Source: Alkalibacterium sp. MB6 (GTDB lineage Bacteria; Bacillota; Bacilli; Lactobacillales; Carnobacteriaceae_A). Taken from it: a stretch of 47,233 bases of DNA. The stretch spans positions 1-47,233 of the forward strand of contig NZ_PREX01000021.1 in the NCBI RefSeq assembly GCF_009935905.1. Reading direction: 5' to 3'. A model generated the notes under the pieces. That model was not told the DNA's origin. It did not search any database and worked only from the letters and a program-made list of their open reading frames with translations. Shown here one piece after another: positions 14,235-22,421 of this stretch (positions within the stretch are counted from its first letter, which is position 1; each line of letters starts with the position of its first letter). A program made the translations under genes and the position numbers.

Positions 14235-15344
14235 CTACAAGTCATGAACGTCCTTTATCAAAAAAGCCATATAAAGGAGAAGGTAATCCGTCACTTGAAG
14301 AGGATCATAGCCAGTGTACTTTTTTAGTTTGTTTAAATTATATTGGATGGAGTTTTTATGAATGAATAACTTATCAGCAGCCTTCGATATACTTTTGTTC
14401 ATATTCCCATAAGTCAGGCAAATGTCTTTAAGAACACCGTACTCATTTTGAGGAATACCGCTTAAAATTTTCTCGACAAAAACGGAAGCATGACTCTTTT
14501 TCATTCCGGAAGCTAAAATGCTATAGTCCATGTTCTCAAATGTGTCGACAGGCACTTTAGAAAAGCGAGTATTCCAGTCCAGCGTTTCCAAAGCGAAAAC
14601 AAAGGCATGTCTTGCTTCTGCTTCCGATTGACTGAGTGGACCCGTCGCAAAGTAAAAGGATTCTCCGAAAGCCTCTTTGATTTTCTCGGCTAACACATGT
14701 AGATAGTGACTAACGACATTTACAGATGAATGCTGCATAAAGACATAAAGCTTGTCGTCCACTATCATATAAAAGACATCAGAGGAAGGAAAGGAAAAAT
14801 AATCCAGAATAGTGTATAACTCGTCTGAGTTTAACTCAATGCCATCTTTGAACTGTCCAACTGCACACAGGTGATTAGCGTCATAGTTATAATTGAAGCT
14901 AGTTAATTGCGCGTAATCACTATGATTTCCACCAAAAGGCAAGATGTGTTCCAAAATATATCTCGATCGGTTTCTTCGTTTCATACTAATATCTTTGGTA
15001 ACATTTTCTTTAATCAGTATTTCAGTCATTTTCTTAATAATTTGACCATACTTTCCAACTGATTCAATGGTTCCAGTAATACCAATGACTCCCACAACGT
15101 CGTCTTCCAGTTGAATCGGCATATTTATGCCCTTTTTACTTCCTATGAATTGATCGTCGTATTCGATGATAAATGGCTTTTTATTCTTAATGACTTTTTC
15201 AGCACCGCCATGGAAATCACCAATACGTGTCTTATCCGTGCTGGCAATGATCACCGCTTGCTTATTCATAAAGTTAATCTCTTGAAAAATAATATCTTTC
15301 ATTTGAACAACTATTTCTTGTGCAGTCGTCGCTGTTATATCCAT
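14235..15344 (-). CDS. CdaR-family sugar-diacid/organic-acid regulator
   Basis: Transcription regulator of 369 residues. The N-terminal ~130 residues match the diacid-recognition domain (TAQEIVVQMKDIIFQEINFMN; GDFHGGAEKVI; VVGVIGITG). A central GGDEF-like region follows, and the C-terminus carries a PucR-type helix-turn-helix (MNKSISKAADKLFIHKNSIQYNL). The second ATG (15344) is chosen because AAGGAG is 7 nt from it but only 1 nt from the first (15350). It is divergent from the GntP permease and glycerate kinase genes and very likely activates them in response to glycerate or a related acid. Confidence 0.85.
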   Translation of the reverse strand: MDITATTAQEIVVQMKDIIFQEINFMNKQAVIIASTDKTRIGDFHGGAEKVIKNKKPFIIEYDDQFIGSKKGINMPIQLEDDVVGVIGITGTIESVGKYGQIIKKMTEILIKENVTKDISMKRRNRSRYILEHILPFGGNHSDYAQLTSFNYNYDANHLCAVGQFKDGIELNSDELYTILDYFSFPSSDVFYMIVDDKLYVFMQHSSVNVVSHYLHVLAEKIKEAFGESFYFATGPLSQSEAEARHAFVFALETLDWNTRFSKVPVDTFENMDYSILASGMKKSHASVFVEKILSGIPQNEYGVLKDICLTYGNMNKSISKAADKLFIHKNSIQYNLNKLKKYTGYDPLQVTDYLLLYMAFLIKDVHDL

Positions 15345-15388
15345 ATGCATACTCCTTCATGACCCTTAGTCTTCAAAACTTATTATAG

Positions 15389-15404
15389 TTGGTCTGTAGA
15401 CCAA
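15389..15404. promoter_or_regulatory. Perfect dyad, candidate CdaR operator
   Basis: TTGGTCTGTAGACCAA has 7-bp arms around GT, centred in the divergent promoter region about 65 nt upstream of the GntP -10. Position and symmetry suit an activator site; the link to CdaR is inference. Confidence 0.5.
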
Positions 15405-15437
15405 AAACAATAGAGTCATAATTGGTTTCCACGTCAT

Positions 15438-15451
15438 GGAAAACGCATTCA
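15438..15451. promoter_or_regulatory. cre-like box overlapping the gntP-side promoter
   Basis: GGAAAACGCATTCA matches TGWAANCGNTNWCA except at two defined positions. It overlaps the -35 zone of the promoter whose -10 is at 15463, the arrangement expected for CcpA repression. Confidence 0.45.
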
Positions 15452-15462
15452 ATAACTAGTAA

Positions 15463-15468
15463 TATAAT
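15463..15468 (+). promoter_or_regulatory. -10 box of the glycerate operon
   Basis: Perfect TATAAT, 34 nt before the permease start. The -35 region is poor, in keeping with an activator-dependent promoter. Confidence 0.5.
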
Positions 15469-15502
15469 AGATGCAAACACCAATAATTAGAGGAGGAAAA
15501 AC

Positions 15503-16774
15503 ATGGAGATTCAAGTGTCCGCTTTAGGAGCAGTTATAGGTTTACTTATATCAATCGGTCTTATTTTTATCAAAACGCCGCCATTTTACGGTTTATTAGT
15601 CGGTGCATTAGCAGGAGGACTAATCGGTGGAGCCAACTTGGCAGAAACGATTCAGTTAATGATCGGCGGAGCGCAAGGCATGATGACAGCTATTTTAAGA
15701 ATATTAGCTGCCGGAATATTAGCGGGGGTCCTGATTGAGTCAGGTGCTGCCGAATCCATAGCCAGAACAATTATTAGTAAAATAGGAGAGACGCGAGCTT
15801 TATTTGCTTTAGCATTGGCTACCTTATTATTAACAGCTGTTGGTGTATTTATTGATATCGCTGTTATTACTGTAGCACCGATCGCTTTAATTATTGCTAA
15901 AAACGCAAAAATCAGCAAGACGGCAATTCTTTTAGCTATGATCGGTGGAGGTAAGGCAGGAAACATCATGTCACCTAACCCGAATGCTATTGCTGTGTCA
16001 GATGCATTCTCAGTCCCTTTGACATCTGTCATGTTAGCAGGAGTCATACCGGGTATTGTAGCCCTCTTTGTTACTTATTTTCTAGCCAAACGACTATCTT
16101 CAAAAGGGGTATTCATTGAAACAGATGATTTATCAGTCAGTGAAGATGTTGAAAAAGACTTACCAAGTTTCTTGACTTCAATAGCAGGACCGTTAGTTGC
16201 AGTGATCTTACTGTCATTGAGACCATTATTTGATATCGTCATTGATCCGATGGTTGCTTTACCAGTTGGTGGGATTTTAGGATCCATTATTATGGGCAAA
16301 GGGAAAGACATTATTAATCAAGTGAATTTCGGTTTAAGTAAAATGTCTAATGTTGCTGTGTTATTAATTGGTACCGGTTTAATTGCAGGTATTATTACAA
16401 ATTCAACATTGGGTGACGTACTCATTGATGCTATTTCTGCATCTGGTTTGCCCGTTTATTTACTCGCTCCTATTTCAGGTATCGTGATGTCAGCTGCTAC
16501 AGCTTCAACAACATCAGGATCCATTGTAGCTAGTTCAGTATTCAGCTCAGCTTTAATCGAATCGGGAACTGCAGCTTTAGGCGGAGCAGCTATGATTCAC
16601 GCGGGAGCGACTGTACTCGATCACTTACCACACGGTTCGTTTTACCACGCAACAGGTGGAAGTGTGTTGATGGACTTTAAAGACAGACTGAAAATCATTC
16701 CTTATGAATCTTTAGTTGGTTTAGTCATTACGATTGTATCGGTTATTATTTTCGGCTTGTTCAATATAGGGTAA
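15503..16774 (+). CDS. GntP-family gluconate/glycerate:H+ symporter
   Basis: This 423-residue integral membrane carrier has about 12-14 helices. Typical GntP-family stretches are visible: VGALAGGLIGG, GGGKAGNIMSPNPNAIAVSD, TASTTSGSIVAS and HAGATVLDHLPHGSFYHATGGS. In context with CdaR and glycerate kinase the substrate is most likely D-glycerate or a related hydroxy acid rather than gluconate. AGAGGAGG precedes ATG 15503. It is followed 34 nt later by the kinase in the same operon. Confidence 0.88.
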   Translation: MEIQVSALGAVIGLLISIGLIFIKTPPFYGLLVGALAGGLIGGANLAETIQLMIGGAQGMMTAILRILAAGILAGVLIESGAAESIARTIISKIGETRALFALALATLLLTAVGVFIDIAVITVAPIALIIAKNAKISKTAILLAMIGGGKAGNIMSPNPNAIAVSDAFSVPLTSVMLAGVIPGIVALFVTYFLAKRLSSKGVFIETDDLSVSEDVEKDLPSFLTSIAGPLVAVILLSLRPLFDIVIDPMVALPVGGILGSIIMGKGKDIINQVNFGLSKMSNVAVLLIGTGLIAGIITNSTLGDVLIDAISASGLPVYLLAPISGIVMSAATASTTSGSIVASSVFSSALIESGTAALGGAAMIHAGATVLDHLPHGSFYHATGGSVLMDFKDRLKIIPYESLVGLVITIVSVIIFGLFNIG

Positions 16775-16808
16775 ACACTTATTAATTGTTTCATGAAAGG
16801 ATGTTAGT

Positions 16809-17945
16809 ATGAATATTGTGATTGCTCCAGATTCATTTAAAGAAAGCATGACAGCGCTAGAAGCAGCGAACGCTATTGAAGAAGGGTTTAAAGCTATTTT
16901 GCCAGAAGCCACCTACGTCAAAGTACCTATGGCGGATGGGGGAGAAGGTACCGTTCAGTCGATTATTGATGCGACGGGAGGAGAAATGAAAAAAATGACG
17001 GTTACTGGGCCACTAAATACACCAGTCGAAGCCTTTTACGGTTTGTCAGGAGACAAAAAAATAGCCGTTATTGAAATGGCAGCATCTTCTGGTCTGGATA
17101 AAGTGAACCCGACCGATCGAAATCCGCTTAAAACAACAACCCTTGGATTTGGAGAATTAATTAAAGGCGCCCTAGATGAAGGGGTAAACGAAATTCTTTT
17201 AGGCATTGGAGGCAGTGCAACCAATGATGCAGGTGCTGGAATGATTATCAGTCTTGGCGGCAAATTATTGGATAAAAATGGTGAGTCAATCGAACCAACC
17301 GGTGAAGGTTTAGCAGAGTTAGAAACCATTGATGTCAGCGGCATGCATCCACGGATTAAAGAGGTTTCTTTCCGAGTGGCTTGTGATGTGGATAATCCAT
17401 TAACAGGAGAAAACGGTGCATCATACATTTATGGCCCTCAAAAAGGCGGAACAGAAGAACAATTGGAACACCTTGATCAAAACTTGGCTCATTTTGCAAA
17501 AAAAGTGACGGAGTATTTAGAAAAAGATATTGAAAACGTACCTGGTGCAGGAGCAGCAGGTGGACTCGGTGGAGGCTTAATGGCCTTCTTGGATGCTCAA
17601 CTTCAAAGAGGGGGAGACCTACTTGTTGAGATGCTCGACTTGGAAAACAAAATTAAAGAAGCCGATCTCGTCATTACTGGAGAAGGCGGCATCAATCACC
17701 AAACGATATTTGGGAAAACGCCCATCGCCGTCTCGAGAGTATCGAAGAAATATTCGGTACCCACTATAGCTCTGGCCGGTTGTCTAAATCAGGGATACGA
17801 AAACATCTATAATGAAGGGATTGCCGCTGCGTTTAGTATCATACCAGAATTCACACCCTTAGAAACAGCTTTGGAAAACGGCTATGAAAATTTAAGAGCA
17901 GTGGCGAAAAACGTTGCTTCGGTATATAAGTTATCGCATAACTAA
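16809..17945 (+). CDS. Glycerate kinase (GlxK/GarK family)
   Basis: The 378-residue cytoplasmic enzyme phosphorylates D-glycerate (to 2- or 3-phosphoglycerate depending on subfamily), feeding it into lower glycolysis. Family hallmarks are MNIVIAPDSFKESMTALEAA, VPMADGGEGT, LGIGGSATNDAGAGM, VPGAGAAGGLGGG and VITGEGGINHQTIFGKTP. Length is normal. AAAGGA precedes ATG 16809. It is the second gene of the CdaR-controlled operon, which ends at the hairpin 17955-17986. Confidence 0.92.
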   Translation: MNIVIAPDSFKESMTALEAANAIEEGFKAILPEATYVKVPMADGGEGTVQSIIDATGGEMKKMTVTGPLNTPVEAFYGLSGDKKIAVIEMAASSGLDKVNPTDRNPLKTTTLGFGELIKGALDEGVNEILLGIGGSATNDAGAGMIISLGGKLLDKNGESIEPTGEGLAELETIDVSGMHPRIKEVSFRVACDVDNPLTGENGASYIYGPQKGGTEEQLEHLDQNLAHFAKKVTEYLEKDIENVPGAGAAGGLGGGLMAFLDAQLQRGGDLLVEMLDLENKIKEADLVITGEGGINHQTIFGKTPIAVSRVSKKYSVPTIALAGCLNQGYENIYNEGIAAAFSIIPEFTPLETALENGYENLRAVAKNVASVYKLSHN

Positions 17946-17954
17946 CTGTATATA

Positions 17955-17986
17955 ACTCCCCTTTAACTGATTAAAGGGGAGTTTTT
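17955..17986 (+). terminator. Terminator of the glycerate operon
   Basis: ACTCCCCTTTAA pairs perfectly with TTAAAGGGGAGT over a CTGA loop, followed by TTTTT. Confidence 0.9.
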
Positions 17987-18041
17987 ATGATAGAATGAGT
18001 CGAGAAATATGGAGTAGAATATAACGCAATGGAGAGTGAGT

Positions 18042-18554
18042 ATGAATAAAAGTAAATGTGTTAGATTGTTGATGTTGATTTTTGCACTGACTTTAACAGG
18101 GTGTACGGCATTAGATGTTTTGCTTGAAGAAAATGTAAGCAACCAGGATAGTTACACTGAAGAACCTATATATAATGAAGAAAGTCAACAAGATGTCAAA
18201 GAAATAGAAGAAGATGAATTCTACTTTACACCTGAGGACGTCGCTCTTTATTTGTATACTTTTGATGAGCTGCCTTTGAATTACTTAACGAAAGAGGAAG
18301 CTAGAGAACTAGGTTGGGTAGCGAGCGAAGGGAATTTATGGGATGTCGCTGATGGCATGGTTATTGGAGGAGACTATTTTGGTAATAGAGAAGGTCTACT
18401 GCCAGAAGAACAAGGCAGAGATTACTATGAAGCTGACGTCAACTACTTTGGTGGATTCAGAGGTGCTGAGCGATTAGTCTATTCCGATGATGGCTTGATT
18501 TATTATACGGATGATCATTATGACAGCTTTACTTTGTTGTATGGGGAGGAGTAG
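18042..18554 (+). CDS. Barnase-family ribonuclease, predicted lipoprotein
   Basis: 170 residues. The signal peptide ends in the lipobox LTGC (Cys21). An acidic linker of about 40 residues (to ~60) precedes a complete barnase-type RNase: FDELPLNYLTKEEARELGWVA, GNLWDVADG and GGDYFGNREGLLP. The expected catalytic residues are Glu130 (YEADVNY), Arg140 and Arg144 (FRGAERLVYS) and His159 (TDDHYDSF). All key residues are present, so it should be active. Most barnases are freely secreted; lipid anchoring is unusual. ATG 18042 is chosen because GGAG lies 7 nt before it. The inhibitor gene follows after 3 nt. Confidence 0.88.
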   Translation: MNKSKCVRLLMLIFALTLTGCTALDVLLEENVSNQDSYTEEPIYNEESQQDVKEIEEDEFYFTPEDVALYLYTFDELPLNYLTKEEARELGWVASEGNLWDVADGMVIGGDYFGNREGLLPEEQGRDYYEADVNYFGGFRGAERLVYSDDGLIYYTDDHYDSFTLLYGEE

Positions 18555-18557
18555 AGA

Positions 18558-18827
18558 ATGAGACTCATTAGATTAGATGGTAGTCAGATGACTGATAAAA
18601 AAGCCGCTCACACGTATTTACAGAAGCAATTGAATCTTAAGGGCTATGTCGGGCATAATTTGGATGCCTTGTTTGATGTACTGACAACGGTTAACGAACC
18701 AATGGAAATCATGATCATTCATAAAAAAGACATGACCAAGCAGTTGGGTGGGTATGCTGATAAAGTAATCAGAACATTTAAAGAGGCTACTACTCAAAAC
18801 AGTTTGATTGTTTTCAAAATAATTTAA
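18558..18827 (+). CDS. Barstar-family ribonuclease inhibitor
   Basis: This 89-residue intracellular inhibitor protects the cell from the barnase encoded just upstream. The barnase-binding helix is recognisable in GYVGHNLDALFDVL, with the two acidic contact residues at Asp36 and Asp40. The ribosome site (GGGGAGGAG) lies in the last codons of the barnase gene, so the two are coupled. The strong hairpin at 18827-18868 ends the transcript. Confidence 0.9.
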   Translation: MRLIRLDGSQMTDKKAAHTYLQKQLNLKGYVGHNLDALFDVLTTVNEPMEIMIIHKKDMTKQLGGYADKVIRTFKEATTQNSLIVFKII

Positions 18828-18868
18828 AAAGATCAATCATTCATTGGAGTGAATGATTGATCTTTTTT
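18827..18868 (+). terminator. Terminator of the barnase-barstar operon
   Basis: AAAAGATCAATCATTCA (18827-18843) pairs perfectly with TGAATGATTGATCTTTT (18850-18866) over a 6-nt loop, followed by more T. Its 3' edge touches array D. Confidence 0.92.
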
Positions 18869-19006
18869 ACTAACTCGCGTTGTTTAATCGGCTGAGTTGA
18901 TAAACAAATGGATTTCTTTACTAACTCGCATTAATTAATCGACGGAGTTGGTAAACAAATGGTTTTCTATATCTACTTACCGACAATTATATATTGAGTT
19001 GGCAAT
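18866..19006. repeat. Three-unit palindrome array D, 51-nt period (ACTAACTC type)
   Basis: Units of 39 nt lie at 18866-18904, 18917-18955 and 18968-19006, exactly 51 nt apart. Units 1 and 2 open TTTACTAACTCGC and close GAGTTGATAAA or GAGTTGGTAAA. Unit 3 keeps only the right arm well (GAGTTGGCAATAAA). Read from GAGTT to the next AACTC, the layout mirrors arrays A-C with a different inner arm. Confidence 0.75.
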
Positions 19007-19039
19007 AAAATAGCCTTAAGATTCTGATTTATCTGTCTC

Positions 19040-19912
19040 TTATTGGAGTATTTTTTTACTGAGTTCCATACGCATGGTTTTATTCGGATTTACCACTTGG
19101 CAAGTGTGTAAATCGCCAGCTAGCGACAATAACATGCCCGCTTGATTCATCGTTAAGGATGATGATTGAGTAATTAACTCCACCATGTTGTCTATAGCGA
19201 CTTGGCTCGCATCTTCCATAGTTTCTCGTGAACCGAGCGTGACCCACAAGTCGTCGGTTTCAATTAAAGGTGTTGGAAAATTAAACTGTTTCACGACGTC
19301 TACGGTAACCTCGATTTCTCCAGCGACTTCCAAACCACTCCCCATGATTTCACCGTCGCCCATGGCAGCGTGCATATCGCCCATCGCCAAAAGAGCACCT
19401 TCTACATTGACCGGTAAATATAAAGTAGCGCCTTCTGTGACGCGAAGACAGTCCATATTTCCCCCGTGATCATGTGGTGTCCCGGTATTCACCCCTTCTC
19501 CAGGAGCTGCCGTCCCAATGACTCCGATCATTTTTTTCAAAGGTAGGGTGAGCCCTTTATAGGTTACCGAATCGTCGTGAATATCACATATAACCGTTTC
19601 TTCTTTTTCGATTCTATCAGATAACATGCCCAAACCAGGAGCAGTAACCACGACCCCCGTTTTTTCTAACGTTATCTTATTAATGGTGACCTTTAGTGTA
19701 TCGCCAGGCTGAGCCCCTTTGACAAAAAGAGGACCGGTAGCCGGGTTGACTTTACTGAAGTCAATTGAACTAACCACGTCTTCACTTGATTTAACTGTAT
19801 TGGAAAAACAATCCATTGTTTCAAAGACAACGGTTGACCCACTGTCAACGGTTAATACCGGCTCGTTCTTTCCGCTCATATTAAAAACAACTTTATCTTT
19901 TGCTAATCTCAT
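19040..19912 (-). CDS. Acetamidase/formamidase-family protein
   Basis: 290 residues, the short single-domain form common in Firmicutes. It resembles the FmdA/AmdA family in VDSGSTVVFETMDCFSN, NPATGPLFVKGAQPGDTLKV, GTPHDHGGNMDCLRVTEGATLYLPV and LLAMGDMHAAMGDGEIMGSGLEV, the last holding the conserved Asp/His pairs. Members release ammonia from formamide, acetamide or related amides; the substrate here is not known. GGGGAG lies about 10 nt before ATG 19912. It stands alone, opposite to the neighbouring operons. Confidence 0.85.
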   Translation of the reverse strand: MRLAKDKVVFNMSGKNEPVLTVDSGSTVVFETMDCFSNTVKSSEDVVSSIDFSKVNPATGPLFVKGAQPGDTLKVTINKITLEKTGVVVTAPGLGMLSDRIEKEETVICDIHDDSVTYKGLTLPLKKMIGVIGTAAPGEGVNTGTPHDHGGNMDCLRVTEGATLYLPVNVEGALLAMGDMHAAMGDGEIMGSGLEVAGEIEVTVDVVKQFNFPTPLIETDDLWVTLGSRETMEDASQVAIDNMVELITQSSSLTMNQAGMLLSLAGDLHTCQVVNPNKTMRMELSKKILQ

Positions 19913-20023
19913 CTTCTCTTTCTCCCCTCATGATTGATTAATTTCAATTATGGCCTTAAATAGTATGGATGTCAAAGGGTGGCTTTCGGGCCTTTTCAAG
20001 AGAATATAAAAGCTTCGATAAAA

Positions 20024-20037
20024 TGATACCGTTAACA
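20024..20037. promoter_or_regulatory. cre (CcpA) box of the GH31/ABC operon
   Basis: TGATACCGTTAACA fits TGWAANCGNTNWCA at every defined position but one. It is 22 nt upstream of the -35 of the operon promoter, so carbon catabolite control is likely. Confidence 0.65.
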
Positions 20038-20058
20038 TCGCTGTAAGATTTGAAAGAT

Positions 20059-20087
20059 TTGAAATATTTGGCAATTTGGAATATAGT
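20059..20087 (+). promoter_or_regulatory. Promoter of the GH31/ABC operon
   Basis: TTGAAA (20059-20064) and TATAGT (20082-20087) are spaced by 17 nt. The start codon lies about 50 nt downstream of the -10. Confidence 0.6.
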
Positions 20088-20137
20088 GAGAGTGTAACCA
20101 CTTACAAGTGGTCTACATATTAAAAGGAGGAAGAAAA

Positions 20138-21472
20138 ATGTCTGATAAGAAAAACTTTTTCTACAAAGGTTTACTGATGGTTTCTGCAGCAGGGTTACTG
20201 GCAGCTTGTGGTAATGAGGGCGATATACCGGGAACAGATGGGACAGCGGACAACGGTGGCGACACAAACGGTAACGGCGGCAGAGAAGAGGTCAACTTAT
20301 CGATTATGCAGGGTAAAGTTGAATTTAACAGTCAATTTAATGATTTGGCTCAAATGTATATGGACGAGAATCCTAATGTTAATATCGAAATTACCTCAGT
20401 AGGTGGGGGAACGGATTACTTTACACAATTAACAACACGTTTTGGTGCAGGCGATGAACCAGCCATTTTTAGTGTGGCTGGACCGAATGAGATGGAACAA
20501 ATGTCTGAATACATGGCGGACTTATCTGATACGGATGCGGCCGAAGCTGCACTTGAAGGGATGCTTGACTCCGTTACTCAAGACGATGGATCAGTATCTG
20601 CTTTACCATATAACTTAGAAGGTTACGGCTATATTTATAATAAAGAAGTTTTTGATGCTGCTGGCATCGACGCAGAGGCGATTTCAACCTACGAAGATTT
20701 GGAAGAAGCGGTTCAAACAATTGATAGCCAACTGGATGATTTAGGTATTCGAGCCGTCTTTGCTTTACCAGGAGCAGAAGGTTGGGTTATGGGTGACCAT
20801 TTAGCTAACGTCTATTTAACGACTGAATTTAATGAAGATGTTATGGAAGCATACCAAGCAGAAACATTAACATTTGAAAACGGGGATGAATTCCAAAGAA
20901 TGCTTGATTTACAGGCAGAGTACTCTATTACGCCTATTTTGAGTTTGGATTATTCTCAACAAGTTGAAGAATACTTCTCACTTGGACAAGTGGCGATGAT
21001 TCAGCAGGGGAACTGGGTGTATCCAACCTTGGAACAAATGGATCCAGAATTTGCTGAAAATGGTGTGGGTATGATTCCTATTCCACTTGAAGGCCATGAA
21101 GGCAAACTACCTGTTGGTATCCCTAATTACTGGGCAGTCAATAGCAACAATGATGATGCAACCGTACAGGCTGCTAAAGACTTCTTAGACTGGATGTATC
21201 TTTCAGATGAAGGAAAAGAGTTCGTTATTAATGAATTCAACTTCATTCCTGCTTATGAAGGGTATGAAGATATGGAAATCGGTGACCCATTATCTCAAGT
21301 GGTCTATGACTACTCTCAAAGTGGAGACACACTAGGATGGGTATTTAACGGTTATCCAACAGGCTTTACAAATAATGAATTTGGACCTAATCTCCAAGCT
21401 TACTTGGGTGGAGAAATGACTTGGGATGAAATGATTGAAAATTCCATTCAAGCATGGGAATCACTTCAATAA
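20138..21472 (+). CDS. Sugar ABC transporter substrate-binding lipoprotein
   Basis: Lipid-anchored binding protein of 444 residues. The signal peptide ends in LAAC (Cys about 26), followed by a Gly/Asn/Asp-rich linker and an oligosaccharide-binding fold (VNLSIMQGKVEFNSQFNDLAQMY; GYIYNKEVFDAAGI; IQQGNWVYPTLEQM). It captures the sugar for the two permeases that follow. ATG 20138 is chosen over a GTG at 20108 because AAAGGAGG sits just before it. A terminator-like hairpin (21485) separates it from the permeases, which would let the binding protein be made in excess. Confidence 0.86.
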   Translation: MSDKKNFFYKGLLMVSAAGLLAACGNEGDIPGTDGTADNGGDTNGNGGREEVNLSIMQGKVEFNSQFNDLAQMYMDENPNVNIEITSVGGGTDYFTQLTTRFGAGDEPAIFSVAGPNEMEQMSEYMADLSDTDAAEAALEGMLDSVTQDDGSVSALPYNLEGYGYIYNKEVFDAAGIDAEAISTYEDLEEAVQTIDSQLDDLGIRAVFALPGAEGWVMGDHLANVYLTTEFNEDVMEAYQAETLTFENGDEFQRMLDLQAEYSITPILSLDYSQQVEEYFSLGQVAMIQQGNWVYPTLEQMDPEFAENGVGMIPIPLEGHEGKLPVGIPNYWAVNSNNDDATVQAAKDFLDWMYLSDEGKEFVINEFNFIPAYEGYEDMEIGDPLSQVVYDYSQSGDTLGWVFNGYPTGFTNNEFGPNLQAYLGGEMTWDEMIENSIQAWESLQ

Positions 21473-21484
21473 TAATGTCTAAGG

Positions 21485-21524
21485 AACAGGGCCCTATTCA
21501 GTTAGATGAAAAGGCCCTGTTTTA
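21485..21524 (+). terminator. Intra-operon attenuator-type hairpin
   Basis: AACAGGGCC (21485-21493) pairs with GGCCCTGTT (21513-21521), followed by TTAT. The T-run is short, so read-through into the permease genes is likely. Confidence 0.65.
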
Positions 21525-21560
21525 TCTTTTAAATAGGTCTAATAGAAAGGAAAGAGGTTT

Positions 21561-22421
21561 ATGAAGAACAAAGAATTGAGTTTCTGGTTGTTTATCACGC
21601 CAGTTCTCCTCAGTTTAGCCATTGTTGTTTTAATTCCGGGCGTCATGGGATTATTCTATTCTTTCACTGACTGGAACGGTTTAACTTTTAACAACTTTAT
21701 CGGTTTAGAGCATTACAGACGCATCTTTCAGGACACGCAATTTGGGCGATCCTTACTCTTTACATTTGTTTTCGCTTTAGTCTGTATTGTGGCATTAAAC
21801 GTTATCGGACTAGGACTCGCATTACTCGTGACCAGCAAATTAAAGTCTAGAAATATTTTGCGGACCATTTTCTTCATGCCTAACTTAATTGGTGGGTTGA
21901 TTCTTGGGTTCATTTGGCAGTTTATTTTTATTCGAGTGTTCTCCAACTTAGGAACCTTAATTGGTGTGGAAGCATTGATGGGATGGCTGTCGACTCCTGC
22001 GACAGGCTTTTGGGGCTTAGTTATCTTAACGGTTTGGCAGCAAGCCGGTTACATTATGATTATTTACATCGCTTATTTACAAGGGATTCCAAAAGAATTA
22101 TTGGAGTCGGCAGATATTGACGGGGCAACACCTGGTCAAAAATTCCGACACATTATTTTCCCTTTGTTAGCGCCGGGCTTTACGGTGTCTATGTTCTTGA
22201 CCTTGTCTAGTTCGTTTAAAATTTACGATCAGAACTTGTCATTAACTGGTGGCGGACCCTATAATTCCACGCAAATGGTTGCGATGAATATTGTGGATAC
22301 AGCCTTCTCAAGTAACCAGATGGCTTATGGTCAATCGAAAGCCGTTATATTCTTTATCATCGTCGCCACATTCTCGCTTTCACAAGTGTATTTTAATAAG
22401 AAAAGAGAGGTGGATTTATAA
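21561..22421 (+). CDS. Sugar ABC transporter permease (MalF/LacF type)
   Basis: 286 residues with six predicted helices (first FWLFITPVLLSLAIVVLIPGVMG). The EAA loop near 183-205 reads LLESADIDGATPGQKFRHIIFPLL. GGPYNSTQM near the last loops is typical of this permease group. AAGGAAAGAGG precedes ATG 21561. It pairs with the next gene's product; the two share one base (TAATG at 22419-22423). Confidence 0.86.
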   Translation: MKNKELSFWLFITPVLLSLAIVVLIPGVMGLFYSFTDWNGLTFNNFIGLEHYRRIFQDTQFGRSLLFTFVFALVCIVALNVIGLGLALLVTSKLKSRNILRTIFFMPNLIGGLILGFIWQFIFIRVFSNLGTLIGVEALMGWLSTPATGFWGLVILTVWQQAGYIMIIYIAYLQGIPKELLESADIDGATPGQKFRHIIFPLLAPGFTVSMFLTLSSSFKIYDQNLSLTGGGPYNSTQMVAMNIVDTAFSSNQMAYGQSKAVIFFIIVATFSLSQVYFNKKREVDL

